A DNA stretch of 64,000 bases from Nocardia niigatensis NBRC 100131 (GTDB lineage Bacteria > Actinomycetota > Actinomycetes > Mycobacteriales > Mycobacteriaceae). Below are positions 1 to 14,887 of this stretch, one piece after another. Where the stretch lies: contig NZ_BAGC01000026.1 of the NCBI RefSeq assembly GCF_000308655.1, positions 1-64,000 of the forward strand, written 5' to 3'. Each line of letters begins with the position of its first letter. The first letter of the stretch is position 1. A program made the translations under genes and the position numbers. A model generated the notes under the pieces. It was not told where the DNA came from. It worked only from the letters and a program-made list of their open reading frames with translations, and did not search any database.

Positions 1-144
1 CACATTGCGCCCGGATCCGAACCCGATCTCGACCACGCGTCCGTGCAGCCCGGCGCAGGCCAGCCGCCGCTCGGCGTCCATCTGCTTCGAACCACAGCAC
101 AGGTCGACCAGTCTCGGCAGTACCCGGTCTTCGTAAATTCCCAC
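1..144 (-). CDS. Class I SAM-dependent methyltransferase, N-terminal part only (runs off the window)
   Basis: Only the first 48 codons lie in the window. They read as an N-terminal helix (GIYEDRVLPRLVDLCCG) followed by the glycine-rich SAM-binding strand VVEIGFGSGRNV, motif I of class I methyltransferases of the UbiE/menaquinone-methylase-like type. I place the start at the GTG of MGIYED because the family usually begins just before this IYE...P.L segment; no strong ribosome site is visible. The substrate cannot be told from this fragment. Confidence 0.75.
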   Translation of the reverse strand, partial: MGIYEDRVLPRLVDLCCGSKQMDAERRLACAGLHGRVVEIGFGSGRNV

Positions 145-206
145 CCCACCACTCTGGCAATCGGAGCGCGCGACCGCCACTAATTCGGGCAATGTGGGTG
201 AATCGG

Positions 207-1607
207 TCAGTGCGTCGGCGGGAAGCGCTGCGTCAGCCAGTCCGTCACGAAGGTCAGCACCTGCGGATCGATGGTGGTCTCGATGGTGGCGTACTCGTCG
301 GGCGTGCCCTTGCCGGCGGGCTGCATCAGGTGATTCAGCCCGTCGAAGACGTGCACGGTCGCGTCCGGATCGGCGGCCAGCAGCGTGCGCGCCGGGCCCT
401 CGCTCTGGGCCGCGGGCACCTGGAGATCCTTGCTGCCGTAGAAGGCCAGCACCGGCACCCGCAGCGCCGACAGCGCCGGCGCCGGGTCGTAGCCCGCCAG
501 CGCCGCCATGTACGGCGTCACCAGCTGGTCGATGTCCGCGTCGGACAGCTTCTTGTCGGCGGGCAGGCCGTCGTTGTGCTGTCGCACATAGGTCTTGGCG
601 GCCTCCAGATCGCCGGAACGCAGCAGCGTCGACAGTGTGGACGAGAAGGACACCTGCTTGTCGACCTCCTCGGGCGTCGCGCCCCGCGCGGCGAGGATCA
701 GCCGGTTCTGTTCCAGCAGCACATCCGAACCCGGCACCGCCGGACCCGCCATCATGATCACGAACGCCACCCCGCTGCCGGGCCGCTCGGCGTACAGCGG
801 GGCGAGGTACCCGCCCTCGCTGTGCCCGAGCAGGCCGATCCGCTTGGCGTCGATCTCCGGCCGCCCGCGCAGGAAGGCCATGCCGGCGCCGACGTCGTCG
901 GTGAGATCCGTGTAGCTGGAGGTGTCCAGATTCCCGCCGGTCTTGCCGACGCCGCGCTTGTCGGTGCGCAGCACCGCGTACCCCGCGCGGGTCAGGGTGT
1001 CGGCCAGCAGCAGGAACGGCTTGTGGCCCACGATTTCCTCATTGCGGTCATTGGGCCCGCTGCCGTTGATCAGCACCACGGTCGGGAACGGCCCGCCGGA
1101 GTTCGGCTCGGTCAACGTCCCGGCGATGGTGATGCCCCCGCTGGGGAAGCTGACATCCTCGGACTTGTACGGGAACGGCGGCTTCGGCTCCTGCGGCCGC
1201 GGCGGGCCCTCGACCTTGCCGCGCGTCAGGTTCAGCGGAAACGTCTTGCCGGACTGGGTGAACCGCCCCGGGATGCTGTCGGAGCCCTTGTCGTACTTGC
1301 CCTGGAACGAGGGATCGCCGGGAATCTTGGTAATGGTCCAGGCCACGCCGTCGGCGTCGTTCTTCATCCCGCTCAGCGGGGCGGCGTCGACACCCTGCGC
1401 GGGAATGTCGATGGTGGCCTTGTCCTCGCTGGTGAAGCTGACCCCCACGGCCAGCGGGTGGTCGGGTACCTCGATGGTTCCGTGCCAGTCCCCGGTCACC
1501 CCGAGGGGCGCGGCCTGCGGCGGCTTCGACGACGAACATCCGGCCAGCACGAGTGCGATCACGACCAGCACCGCCGAAGCCAGCGACCACGACTTTCGCA
1601 TTGCCAC
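207..1607 (-). CDS. Secreted lipoprotein alpha/beta hydrolase
   Basis: This is a 466-residue protein exported and probably lipid-anchored. The N-terminus (MAMRKSW, then a hydrophobic stretch) ends in the lipobox LAGC with Cys24, followed by a Ser/Pro-rich linker. Residues about 35-135 form a beta-rich accessory domain seen in front of some dienelactone-hydrolase-like enzymes. The hydrolase domain follows, with the oxyanion segment NGSGPNDRNE near 181-190 and the nucleophile elbow GHSEGG with Ser263. A downstream YGSKDLQVP and a HLM near the end fit the Asp and His of the triad. It is an esterase- or peptidase-like enzyme of unknown substrate. It is transcribed away from the next gene, so the two probably share the 170-bp gap as a divergent promoter region. 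Confidence 0.8.
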   Translation of the reverse strand: MAMRKSWSLASAVLVVIALVLAGCSSSKPPQAAPLGVTGDWHGTIEVPDHPLAVGVSFTSEDKATIDIPAQGVDAAPLSGMKNDADGVAWTITKIPGDPSFQGKYDKGSDSIPGRFTQSGKTFPLNLTRGKVEGPPRPQEPKPPFPYKSEDVSFPSGGITIAGTLTEPNSGGPFPTVVLINGSGPNDRNEEIVGHKPFLLLADTLTRAGYAVLRTDKRGVGKTGGNLDTSSYTDLTDDVGAGMAFLRGRPEIDAKRIGLLGHSEGGYLAPLYAERPGSGVAFVIMMAGPAVPGSDVLLEQNRLILAARGATPEEVDKQVSFSSTLSTLLRSGDLEAAKTYVRQHNDGLPADKKLSDADIDQLVTPYMAALAGYDPAPALSALRVPVLAFYGSKDLQVPAAQSEGPARTLLAADPDATVHVFDGLNHLMQPAGKGTPDEYATIETTIDPQVLTFVTDWLTQRFPPTH

Positions 1608-1780
1608 AGCCTACGCAGCGGCGGCCGGCTCACTCCGGGACTCGCTCTGATCTCGGAAAACCTCGAGTCGGTAACGCTCAGGTCACTACCCGGCCACCCG
1701 CAATAACCATGGAGCCAAACGGAATAACGCTCCAGGTGTCGTCATTGCCCGTGACACTGGTCACTCGTATTGTGGAATCT

Positions 1781-3031
1781 GTGAGCAATGACGCTTCCCC
1801 CTCGGGTCTCGTGGACCTGCCCGCTTCCGTGGGCGGATACGCGGCCGCCGAATTCGGTCCGCTGGTGCGCACTTTCGCGCGGATGGTAGGTGGTCACCCG
1901 GGCGCGGGAGGCGCGCTCACGGTGCACCTGCGCGGGGAACCACTGGTCGAGATCTGGACCGGGGACGCCGCGCCGCGCCGGTCCTGGGACGCCGACACCG
2001 GCGCCATCGTCTTCTCCGCCACCAAAGGCATTGCGGCCACGGTCATCCACCGGCTCGCCGACCGCGGCCTCATCGACTACGACGCCCCGGTCGCCCACTA
2101 CTGGCCGGAATTCGCCGCCAACGGCAAGGGGCGGATCACGGTGCGGCACGTGCTGTCCCACCGCGCCGGGCTGTACGGGCTGCCCGCCATCGCCCGCGGC
2201 CTCGACGACGTGCTCGACCACCGCATGATGGAAGATCAACTGGCCGCCGCGAAACCCGATCATCTGCTGGGCAAGCCGACCTATCACGCGCTGACCTTCG
2301 GCTGGCTGGTGGCGGGCCTGGCCCGCGCGGTCACCGGCCGCGGTATGGCCGAGCTGTTCCGCACCGAGGTCGCCGAACCGCTGGGCGTCGAGGGCATCCA
2401 CCTCGGGCGTCCGCCGGCCGGGTCGGCGACCACTGCCGCACTGCTGCACGGCAACAAGCTGTCGGCGGCCGGCTCCAGCTACGGCTCGCTGATGCTGGGC
2501 CGCGCCTACTCGCTGCCCGGCCCGCTGGGCGCCGTCGCCCGCGCCCTGTTCCTGCCCGGCCTGGACCAGCTGGTGGAGGGCGAGGATCCGCCCATCCTGC
2601 GCACCGAACTGGGCGCGGGCAACGGTGTGTGCACCGCGAACGGCCTGGCCACGGTGTACGGCGCGCTCGCCAACGACGGCATGCACGAGGGCCGTCGTTT
2701 CCTCTCGCCGGAGACCATCCGGGCGTTGCGTCACGTGGAGACATATCGGCTCGACCACGCCCTGTTCTACATCCCGATGATGTGGCACATGGGGTATCAC
2801 TCGCTGCCCGTTCCGGGAGCCCACGCGGGCTTCGGGCACATCGGCCTGGGCGGATCGTTCGGCTGGGCCGAACCCCGCCTGGGACTCTCGGTCGGATTCG
2901 TCCACAATCGGCTCGGTATCGGGGCGATGAGTCTGGACCAGATCGCATCGGCATGGGTGCTGCCGCTGGTGGTGCGGGGCGCTTACGCGGCGCGCCGCAC
3001 CACTACCCTCGCCCAGCCCGCGGCCGCCTGA
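1781..3031 (+). CDS. Beta-lactamase-fold serine hydrolase (EstB/LACTB-like)
   Basis: This is a 416-residue member of the serine beta-lactamase/penicillin-binding fold, the group containing class C enzymes, EstB esterases and LACTB. The SxxK motif is SATK (Ser79-Lys82). The helix SHRAGLYG that usually follows is present, and the third motif region is GHIGLGG near the C-terminus. No signal peptide is visible, so it is probably a cytoplasmic esterase rather than a resistance enzyme. I chose the GTG at 1781, preceded by GGAA at short spacing, because the conserved region begins soon after. An in-frame ATG at 1709 would add 24 unconserved residues. Confidence 0.8.
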   Translation: MSNDASPSGLVDLPASVGGYAAAEFGPLVRTFARMVGGHPGAGGALTVHLRGEPLVEIWTGDAAPRRSWDADTGAIVFSATKGIAATVIHRLADRGLIDYDAPVAHYWPEFAANGKGRITVRHVLSHRAGLYGLPAIARGLDDVLDHRMMEDQLAAAKPDHLLGKPTYHALTFGWLVAGLARAVTGRGMAELFRTEVAEPLGVEGIHLGRPPAGSATTAALLHGNKLSAAGSSYGSLMLGRAYSLPGPLGAVARALFLPGLDQLVEGEDPPILRTELGAGNGVCTANGLATVYGALANDGMHEGRRFLSPETIRALRHVETYRLDHALFYIPMMWHMGYHSLPVPGAHAGFGHIGLGGSFGWAEPRLGLSVGFVHNRLGIGAMSLDQIASAWVLPLVVRGAYAARRTTTLAQPAAA

Positions 3032-3108
3032 GCACGACACGCAGGAGCCGCCACGCCGATCACCGGTGGCGCCTCCGCGTGGCTTCGGAACTAGTCGGTG
3101 GGGCCGCA

Positions 3109-3114
3109 TAGTAT
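3109..3114 (+). promoter_or_regulatory. -10 hexamer of a probable leaderless dnaE promoter
   Basis: TAGTAT ends 6 nt before the GTG start of dnaE. A -10 element this close puts transcription start at the start codon, the leaderless layout common in actinobacteria. There is no Shine-Dalgarno sequence before this GTG. The same layout recurs at ilvA (TAGCAT, 6 nt). Confidence 0.6.
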
Positions 3115-3120
3115 GTCCGG

Positions 3121-6672
<3,552 letters not shown>

Positions 6673-6689
6673 CCTCGGTACCGGATACG

Positions 6690-6721
6690 CGTATGCCCCT
6701 CACTCCGGTGTGGGGCATACG
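6690..6721. terminator. Hairpin between convergent dnaE and the small membrane protein gene
   Basis: GTATGCCCC (6691-6699) pairs with GGGGCATAC (6712-6720). After one T:T mismatch the stem continues as CAC/GTG with a TCCG loop. Only a weak T-run follows on the + strand. The position between two convergent stops suggests a bidirectional terminator. Confidence 0.75.
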
Positions 6722-6770
6722 TCGTTTCGGAGCCAGGTGGGATCGCCGAGAACCGCTTCAGCGGAACGGT

Positions 6771-6989
6771 TCAGCCGCGCGTCGCGCCGATGATCCAGCG
6801 CAGCGCCGCGATCACCGCCGCGCCGAGCACCGCGGCCTGCGCCGACCCGGTGACGAGGGCGAGCGTGAGACAGACCACCACACCGGAGAACAAGGCTTCC
6901 AGCTTGTAGACCGGCCATGCCGTCCCGGCGATGTCCACGGAAGCATGCGAGCGGAGCCGCTCGGTGTCCGTAGGGTGAACCACTGCCAT
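6771..6989 (-). CDS. Small two-helix membrane protein, unknown function
   Basis: This is a 72-residue protein with a polar N-terminus and two hydrophobic segments, roughly residues 31-47 and 49-68 (VVVCLTLALV and AAVLGAAVIAALRWIIG), ending in a basic GATRG. I set the start at the ATG of MAVVHPTDTER because upstream codons look non-coding. I do not recognise the family. It stands alone between dnaE and the divergent nitroreductase gene. Confidence 0.6.
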   Translation of the reverse strand: MAVVHPTDTERLRSHASVDIAGTAWPVYKLEALFSGVVVCLTLALVTGSAQAAVLGAAVIAALRWIIGATRG

Positions 6990-7075
6990 ACGGTAAGGGT
7001 AGTCGGTGAACCAAAGTTCGGGCAACCGAAACCTCTGTCGGGAACAACACGGCAACAGGGGTGGTTGTCGAGGTC

Positions 7076-7513
7076 ATGCCACTTCACGGAGAGTACGAAC
7101 CCAGCCCGTCCGACTGGTCGCGGGAGCAGGCCGAGCAGTACGAGAACTCCGGGGGCGCCGAGGCGCACACCCTGCGCGGCGTCCCGATCATTCTGGTGAC
7201 CACCCGCGGCAACAAGTCCGGCAAGCTCCGTAAGACCCCGCTCATGCGGGTCGAGCACGAGGGCGAGTACGCGGCGGTCGCCTCGCTGGGCGGCGCGCCC
7301 AAGCACCCGGTCTGGTACTGGAACATCAAGGCCGACCCGCATGTGGAACTGCGCGATCGTGATGTGGTCAAGGACTACGACGCTCGCGAGGTCACCGGTG
7401 ACGAGAAGGCCCTGTGGTGGAAGCGGGCCGTCGAAGTCTGGCCCGACTACGCCGAATATCAGAAGAAGACCGACCGGGAGATCCCGCTGTTCGTTCTCAC
7501 GCCGCGCCCCTGA
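7076..7513 (+). CDS. F420-dependent nitroreductase-family (Ddn-like) oxidoreductase
   Basis: This is a 145-residue protein of the deazaflavin-dependent nitroreductase family, a split-barrel fold that includes mycobacterial Ddn. Typical segments are [14 protein letters not shown] at the N-terminus, [18 protein letters not shown] (F420 phosphate side), [16 protein letters not shown] and a [13 protein letters not shown] stretch near the C-terminus. Family members use reduced F420 to reduce quinones or nitro compounds. The ATG is preceded by CGAGG at good spacing. In M. tuberculosis a related gene also sits just before ilvA, which supports the synteny. Confidence 0.88.
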   Translation: MPLHGEYEPSPSDWSREQAEQYENSGGAEAHTLRGVPIILVTTRGNKSGKLRKTPLMRVEHEGEYAAVASLGGAPKHPVWYWNIKADPHVELRDRDVVKDYDAREVTGDEKALWWKRAVEVWPDYAEYQKKTDREIPLFVLTPRP

Positions 7514-7568
7514 ATCCGGCTTCGGCGCTTTTCTCGGCGCTGCCGCAGTCCCGCCGCGTGCGCCCAGC

Positions 7569-7574
7569 TAGCAT
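7569..7574 (+). promoter_or_regulatory. -10 hexamer of a probable leaderless ilvA promoter
   Basis: TAGCAT ends 6 nt before the GTG start of ilvA. The sequence through the start (TAGCATGTTCGGGTG) is nearly the same as that of dnaE. No ribosome-binding site separates the hexamer from the start codon. Confidence 0.6.
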
Positions 7575-7580
7575 GTTCGG

Positions 7581-8936
7581 GTGTCTGATCCGCTTGTAGT
7601 TGCCGAGAAAGTGTCCGGTCCGCTGCCCGAATTGACGGCGGACGAGATCGATGCGGCCGCGAAGCGAATTTCGGACATTATCGAGCCGACGCCGCTGCAA
7701 CGGATTCCGCGGCTGTCGGCGCTGACCGGGGCCGAGGTCTACCTCAAGCGGGAGGATCTCACCGCGGTCCGCTCCTACAAGCTGCGCGGCGCCTACAACC
7801 TCATGACGCAGCTGACCGCCACCGAGAAGGCGGCGGGCGTGGTCACCGCGAGCGCGGGAAACCACGCGCAGGGCGTGGCCTTCGCGTGCAACGCCATGGG
7901 CGTCTCGGGCCGCATCTACGTGCCGACCACCACCCCGAAGCAGAAGCGCGACCGTATCCGGGTCCACGGCGGCGAATTCGTGGAGCTGATCGCCGTCGGC
8001 GACACCTATGACGCGGCCGCCGCGGCCGCCGCCGACGATGTGGCCCGCACCGGGGCGACCATGGTGCCGCCCTTCGACGATCCACGCACCGCGGCCGGTC
8101 AGGGCACCATCGCCGCCGAGTTCCTCGAGCAGCTCGGCAGCGAGCCCGATCTGGTGGTGGTTCCGGTGGGCGGGGGTGGCTGCCTGGCGGGCATCGCCAC
8201 CTATCTGCGGGAACGTTCGCCGCACAGCGCGATTCTGGCGGTGGAGCCGTCGGGCGCGGCGTCCATGACGGCCGCGCTGGTGGCCGGTGGCCCGGTGACG
8301 CTGCCCGAGATCGATCCGTTCGTGGACGGCGCGGCCGTGCGCCGGGTCGGCGCGGTCGGCTATCAGGCGGTGGTGCGTTTCGGCGGCCAGGTCCGCTCGC
8401 ACGCCTCGCTGCCTCTACTGACCAGCACCGAAACCCAATCGGGCGCAGGCTCTTTCCGCATGCTGCACGTGGACGAGGGCGCCATCTGCACCGCCATGCT
8501 GGAGCTGTACCAGAACGAGGGCATCGTCGCCGAGCCGGCGGGCGCGCTGGCGACGGCGGCGCTGCGTGAGATCGAGATCGAGCCGGGTTCGACGGTGGTG
8601 GTGCTGCTCTCGGGCGGCAACAACGACGTCTCCCGCTACGGCGAGGTCATCGAGCGCTCGCTGGTGCATCAGGGCCTGAAACACTATTTTCTGGTGGACT
8701 TCCCGCAGGAGCCCGGCGCGCTGCGCCGCTTCCTGGACGAGGTGCTGGGCCCCGATGACGACATCACCGTGTTCGAGTACGTCAAGCGCAACAACCGGGA
8801 AACCGGCGCCGCGCTGGTCGGTATCGAGCTGGGCACCCCGGCGGGGCTGGAGCCGCTGCTGAAGCGGATGGACGAGTCGCCGATCCAGTGCGAACGGCTG
8901 GACCCGAACTCACCCGCCTACCGGTATCTGACGTGA
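7581..8936 (+). CDS. ilvA: Threonine ammonia-lyase (threonine dehydratase), biosynthetic
   Basis: The enzyme converts threonine to 2-oxobutyrate, the first committed step to isoleucine, using pyridoxal phosphate. Of 451 residues, 25-340 form the PLP fold with the Schiff-base lysine in VRSYKLRGAYN (Lys67), an SAGNHAQG motif and the glycine loop VPVGGGGCLAG. Residues about 355-451 (HYFLVDFPQEPGALRRF and after) are an ACT-like regulatory domain, as expected for isoleucine-inhibited enzymes. It is a single gene ending at a 14-bp hairpin. Confidence 0.96.
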   Translation: MSDPLVVAEKVSGPLPELTADEIDAAAKRISDIIEPTPLQRIPRLSALTGAEVYLKREDLTAVRSYKLRGAYNLMTQLTATEKAAGVVTASAGNHAQGVAFACNAMGVSGRIYVPTTTPKQKRDRIRVHGGEFVELIAVGDTYDAAAAAAADDVARTGATMVPPFDDPRTAAGQGTIAAEFLEQLGSEPDLVVVPVGGGGCLAGIATYLRERSPHSAILAVEPSGAASMTAALVAGGPVTLPEIDPFVDGAAVRRVGAVGYQAVVRFGGQVRSHASLPLLTSTETQSGAGSFRMLHVDEGAICTAMLELYQNEGIVAEPAGALATAALREIEIEPGSTVVVLLSGGNNDVSRYGEVIERSLVHQGLKHYFLVDFPQEPGALRRFLDEVLGPDDDITVFEYVKRNNRETGAALVGIELGTPAGLEPLLKRMDESPIQCERLDPNSPAYRYLT

Positions 8937-8943
8937 CCGGTGG

Positions 8944-8979
8944 CCCGTGTGATCCGACCCCTCGTTCGGATCACACGGG
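8944..8979. terminator. Perfect 14-bp hairpin between ilvA and the response regulator
   Basis: CCCGTGTGATCCGA (8944-8957) pairs perfectly with TCGGATCACACGGG (8966-8979) around an 8-nt loop. It starts 8 nt after the ilvA stop and lies 22 nt from the stop of the convergent response regulator. It probably serves both genes. There is no T-run, as is usual in this group. Confidence 0.8.
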
Positions 8980-9001
8980 TCCGGTTGCCCCGCTGGGGCT
9001 T

Positions 9002-9676
9002 TCAGGCGTGCAGGAGATATCCCGCCGCCGAGCTGTGGATGATCCGCGGCCGGCCGAGCTTGCGGTCCAGGCGCGTGATCACCTCGTCCACACCCGCGGT
9101 CGAGCCGGAATCGCTGCAGTGGGCGGCGATCTCGGCCGGGGTGACGAGGGTTCCGGCGCGCGCGGCCAGCAGTTCCAGTGCGCAGAATTCGCGGGTGGTC
9201 ATGGTCAGCAGGATTCCGCCGCGCCGCACCCGCCGGCGTAATCGGTCCACCATCAGATCCCCGATGGTGAGCACCGAATGCTGCGACCGCCGCGGCGAGC
9301 ACAGCGCCCGTACCCGGGCGGCGAGCTCACCCAGGGAGAACGGCTTGGCCAGATAGTCGTCCGCACCGCCGGCGTAGCCCTCGCGGCGTTCGGCGGGGCT
9401 GTCGCGGGCGGTGATCAGCAGCGCGGGTGTGCGGTCACCCGATTCCCGTTGCCGCCGAACCAGTTCCAGTCCGTCGCCGTCGGGGAGCCCGCGGTCCACG
9501 ATGAGGCAGTCGTAGATCCGCACCCCGCACTGTGCGGCGGCGTCGGTGATGGTGCGGGTCAGATCGACGAGGAAGCCGGCCGCCCGCAGTCCGTCCGCGA
9601 CCCGCTCGCCCAGCCGCTCGTCGTCCTCACAGACCAGGACACATACGCTGCGGGCGCTCACTCCATCGTCGGACAT
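9002..9676 (-). CDS. OmpR-type response regulator without an adjacent kinase
   Basis: This 224-residue two-component regulator has a receiver domain with the acidic pair in CEDDERLG, the phospho-acceptor Asp in LIVDRGLPDGDG and the conserved lysine in AKPF. A C-terminal winged-helix domain (ALELLAARAGTLVTPAEIAAH and after) completes it. It is clearly paralogous to the regulator at 19643-20332, sharing the unusual VDRGLPDGDGL core and the domain layout. No histidine kinase lies next to it, so its partner is elsewhere or is the kinase at 20329-21660. I chose the ATG of MSDDGVS; a longer reading adds 17 doubtful residues. Confidence 0.85.
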   Translation of the reverse strand: MSDDGVSARSVCVLVCEDDERLGERVADGLRAAGFLVDLTRTITDAAAQCGVRIYDCLIVDRGLPDGDGLELVRRQRESGDRTPALLITARDSPAERREGYAGGADDYLAKPFSLGELAARVRALCSPRRSQHSVLTIGDLMVDRLRRRVRRGGILLTMTTREFCALELLAARAGTLVTPAEIAAHCSDSGSTAGVDEVITRLDRKLGRPRIIHSSAAGYLLHA

Positions 9677-9786
9677 GCGGTCACCGTGCCACAGGGATCG
9701 TGAACGAATCGTGAGCGATCGCGGCATGCACGCGGGGCGTCAACAGTGCACGTGAGGGTACTTGTGAGGGCCCGCGCGGGGGTTGA

Positions 9787-10155
9787 CGGCCGGCCTTCGA
9801 TCACGACCGCCTGGACACCCTGCTCGGCAAGTGCCCGTTCGATGCCACGCACCTGCACGATTCGCTGAGCGTCGGCTTCCAGGTGCTGAACTACGCCCGC
9901 CTGGCCACCGGCTGGCGCAGTTCGCGGTTCTACTGGGATTCCTGGCGCAAACTGCTGCAGCCCGAGGACCAGGACAGCTACCTGGCCGCCACGGTTCCGG
10001 ACCGGAAGGGCTACCGCCCGGCCGATATTCACCGTTGGTGCGAGCAGCGGCGGGGTCCGGTGCCGCCCGGTCTCATCGAGCCCGTCGACGAGGTCCCGGT
10101 GTCACGCACTGCCGGGGGCGACGAGGACGGCGGTCCGGAAAGGTCCGCCGCCTGA
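9787..10155 (+). pseudogene. Coding-like remnant lacking a start (unknown family)
   Basis: An open frame of about 122 codons has the GC-rich third positions of real genes and a protein-like sequence (THLHDSLSVGFQVLNYAR, SSRFYWDSWRKLLQPEDQD). It is closed upstream by a TGA at 9784-9786 and has no ATG; the first in-frame GTG is at 9880, inside the best-looking part. This suggests a gene that lost its 5' end. I do not recognise the family. The 190 bp after it (10156-10345) hold no intact gene, only a short frame reading DGVFGPRTAAA near 10240, which resembles a peptidoglycan-binding repeat. The 110 bp before it are the regulator's upstream region. Confidence 0.45.
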
Positions 10156-10345
10156 CCGGCATGCGCCACGCTCAGCCGACCCGCGCCGGCCGGACCGTCC
10201 TGCCGATTGCGGGCCGGCCGTCACCGAGGACGGAGTCTTCGGTCCGCGGACCGCCGCCGCCATGAACCGGCAGGTCTATCGGGACGACGGCAGCGCTCGA
10301 TCACCCTGTCGCACAGTCGCTTCGGAGCCGGTTTCTTCGTAGCGG

Positions 10346-12765
10346 TCAGCGCACCAGCAGCGCGACCGGCAGCCGGGCGAACAGCTTCTCCAGCCGGGCG
10401 CGCCCCGAGAAGGTGTGGCCGGTGAGCCGGTCGGTCCAATGTCCCTGCGGCAGGTCCAGTACCGTGTCCGCCCATCCGCCCGCCTCGTCGAGCCGGATGC
10501 TGTGGCGGGTGACGGCCACGATCACCTCGGGGGTCTCGCCGCTGCGGCCACGGGCATAGGAGAGCAGGTGCTGGGCGCGGTCGCCGGAGGCGAACAGCGG
10601 GATGTAGGCGCCGCCGACGAAGCAGTCCGGGCGTTCGCGGCGCAGCCACAGCGCGTATGCCACGATCCACATCTTGACCGCGCCGGTCGGATCGAGATCC
10701 GGTGTGCCGGTGAGGGATTGCAGCAGCAGCGAACGGTGGGTGAAGTCCACCGGGCGGCGGTTGTCGGGATCGACGAGCGCGTCCTCCCACAGCTCGCAGC
10801 CCTGATAGATGTCGGGGATGCCGGGTCCGCACAGTTGCAGCAGTTTCTGCGCCAGCGCGTCGGTCCAGGCGTGCCCGGCCAGATCGGCCACGAACTCGCC
10901 GAGTTCGGCGCCGACGGGCCCGTCGATGACGGCGTCGATCCAGCGGTGCACCGCCGTCTCGAACTCGATATCCGGTTCCTCCCAGGAGGATTGGGTGCCG
11001 GCCTCGCGCACCGCCTTCTCCGCGAACTGGTGCAGCCGCTCGCGCAGTCCGGGCACGGCCGCGGCCGGGCGGCCGTCGGCGGGCCACACCCCGAACATGT
11101 TCTGCAACAGGAACAGGGTGGTAGCGCCGTCGGGTCCGGGTGCGATCTCCTCCCAGGTGCTGACCGAGCGCGCCCAGATGTCGGGCACCTGTGAGAGCAT
11201 GCCGATGCGGGCGCGCACGTCCTCGCCGCGCTTGGTGTCGTGGGTGGACAGCGTGGTCATGGTGGCCGGCCAGCGTTGTGCGCGTTCGGCATTGGCGAGA
11301 TGGAACTCGATGGGCGAGCAGCCGAAGCGGGCCGGGTCGGCGCCCATCTCCTGTAGCGATACCAGTCGTGCGGCGCGGTAGAACATGGTGTCCTCCACGG
11401 CTTTCGCGCTCATGGCCCCGCCCACCTGATGGAAGCGGGTGGCGGCCTCGCCGCCGGTGGCCAGCGCGGTCACCAGCACCTGCAGCGGCGCGGTCAGCTC
11501 GGCATTGCGCCGCGCCACCTCCGCGACCACCGCGCCGACCATGCCTGCCAGCGGCGCGTAGTCGGTGCGGTAGACCGGCATGAACGACAGCACCTCGACC
11601 GCGGCATTGGTGAGCGCCATGGTGTCGAAGGCGTCGGCGTGCGCGTCGCGTTTGACCGCGGCGACCAGTCGCCGCACCTCGGGCACCAGCATGGTCTCGG
11701 CGACCGCGCGGCGGATCCGGTGTTCCTGCTCGGTGAACCAGGCCCGGTCGCTGCCGTGCCCGGTGAACTGCCGCGACAGGTCGGTGAGCTGCTTCTCGCC
11801 GTCGGGGTCGATGAGCACGCCGCCGATGTCGGCGAGGGCGTCGTAGCCGGTGGTGCCGTCGATGGGCAGGGTGGCATCGAGAGGTTCGCGATTCGAGAGC
11901 ACCTTCTCGACCAGCAGCAGCCGCTGCGGCCCGATGAGCTGGCGCATCCGCCGCAGGTATTCGGCAGGCTGGGCCAGCCCGTCGGGATGATCCACGCGGA
12001 CACCGTCGATGAGATCGTGCTCGCACCAGGCGGCCAGTTCGCGATGGGTGGCCTCGAAGGCCGCCGGGTCCTCCTGCCGGATGGCGGCCAGCCCGCCCAC
12101 GGTGAAGTAGCGGCGATACCCGCACAGCCCGGATTTCCAGTTGACCAGCCGGTAGTGCTGCTTGTCGTGGATGCGCAGCGCGTTCTCGCCGTCGGTGCCG
12201 GGCGCGATGGGGAAGCGCATATCGTGCAGCGCCAGCATGGGTTCGGGTCCGGTACGGTCCACGGTCAGCGCCGCCGGATCGTTCTCCCCGGCCAGCACCG
12301 GCAGCGCGATGCGCCCGCCCGCGCCGTTGCCCGGCGTCCAGTCGATGTCGAACCAGTCGGCGTACTTGGACCCCTTGCCGTGCCGCAGCACGTCCCACCA
12401 CCACTGGTTCTGCCGTGGATCGGCCACCGAGACGTGATTGGGCACCAGATCCACGATGAGTCCCATGCCGCGGCTGCGCACCTCGTCGGCGAGGGCCTTG
12501 AGCCCGGTCGGCCCGCCCAGCCCGGCCGACACCGTGGTCGGGTCGGTGACGTCGTAGCCGTGGGTGGAGCCGCGCGCCGCGGTCATGACGGGCGACAGGT
12601 ACAGGTGCGAAATGCCCAGCTGCTGCAGGTATTCGGCGATCGTGCGCGCGTCGGCGAAGGTGAGCGCGTCGGGCCGCAGCTGCAGGCGGTAGGTGCTGCG
12701 CACGGGCGTCTGCCGTGCGATGGGTCCGGTGCGGTGTTCGGGCGAGCTGGTCATGGCGGTATCGA

Positions 12766-12769
<4 letters not shown>
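10346..12769 (-). CDS. treY: Maltooligosyl trehalose synthase
   Basis: TreY isomerises the terminal alpha-1,4 link of maltooligosaccharides into an alpha,alpha-1,1 link, making maltooligosyl trehalose in the TreY-TreZ route from glycogen to trehalose. The 807-residue protein has the GH13 start STYRLQLRPDALTFADA, the SHLYLSPV strand, the DLVPNHV motif and the catalytic region GVRVDHPDGLAQP near 240. The C-terminal sheet domain is present. The start codon overlaps the treX stop (ATGA), which supports the first ATG and translational coupling. The partner treZ is not downstream, where M. tuberculosis has it. Confidence 0.95.
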
Positions 12770-14877
<2,108 letters not shown>

Positions 14878-14887
14878 GATCCAGACC

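Noticed and set aside
192..1706. A 504-codon + strand frame over the lipoprotein hydrolase
   Set aside because: Arg/Gly/Gln-rich shadow of the real minus-strand gene, which has a lipobox and a catalytic serine elbow.
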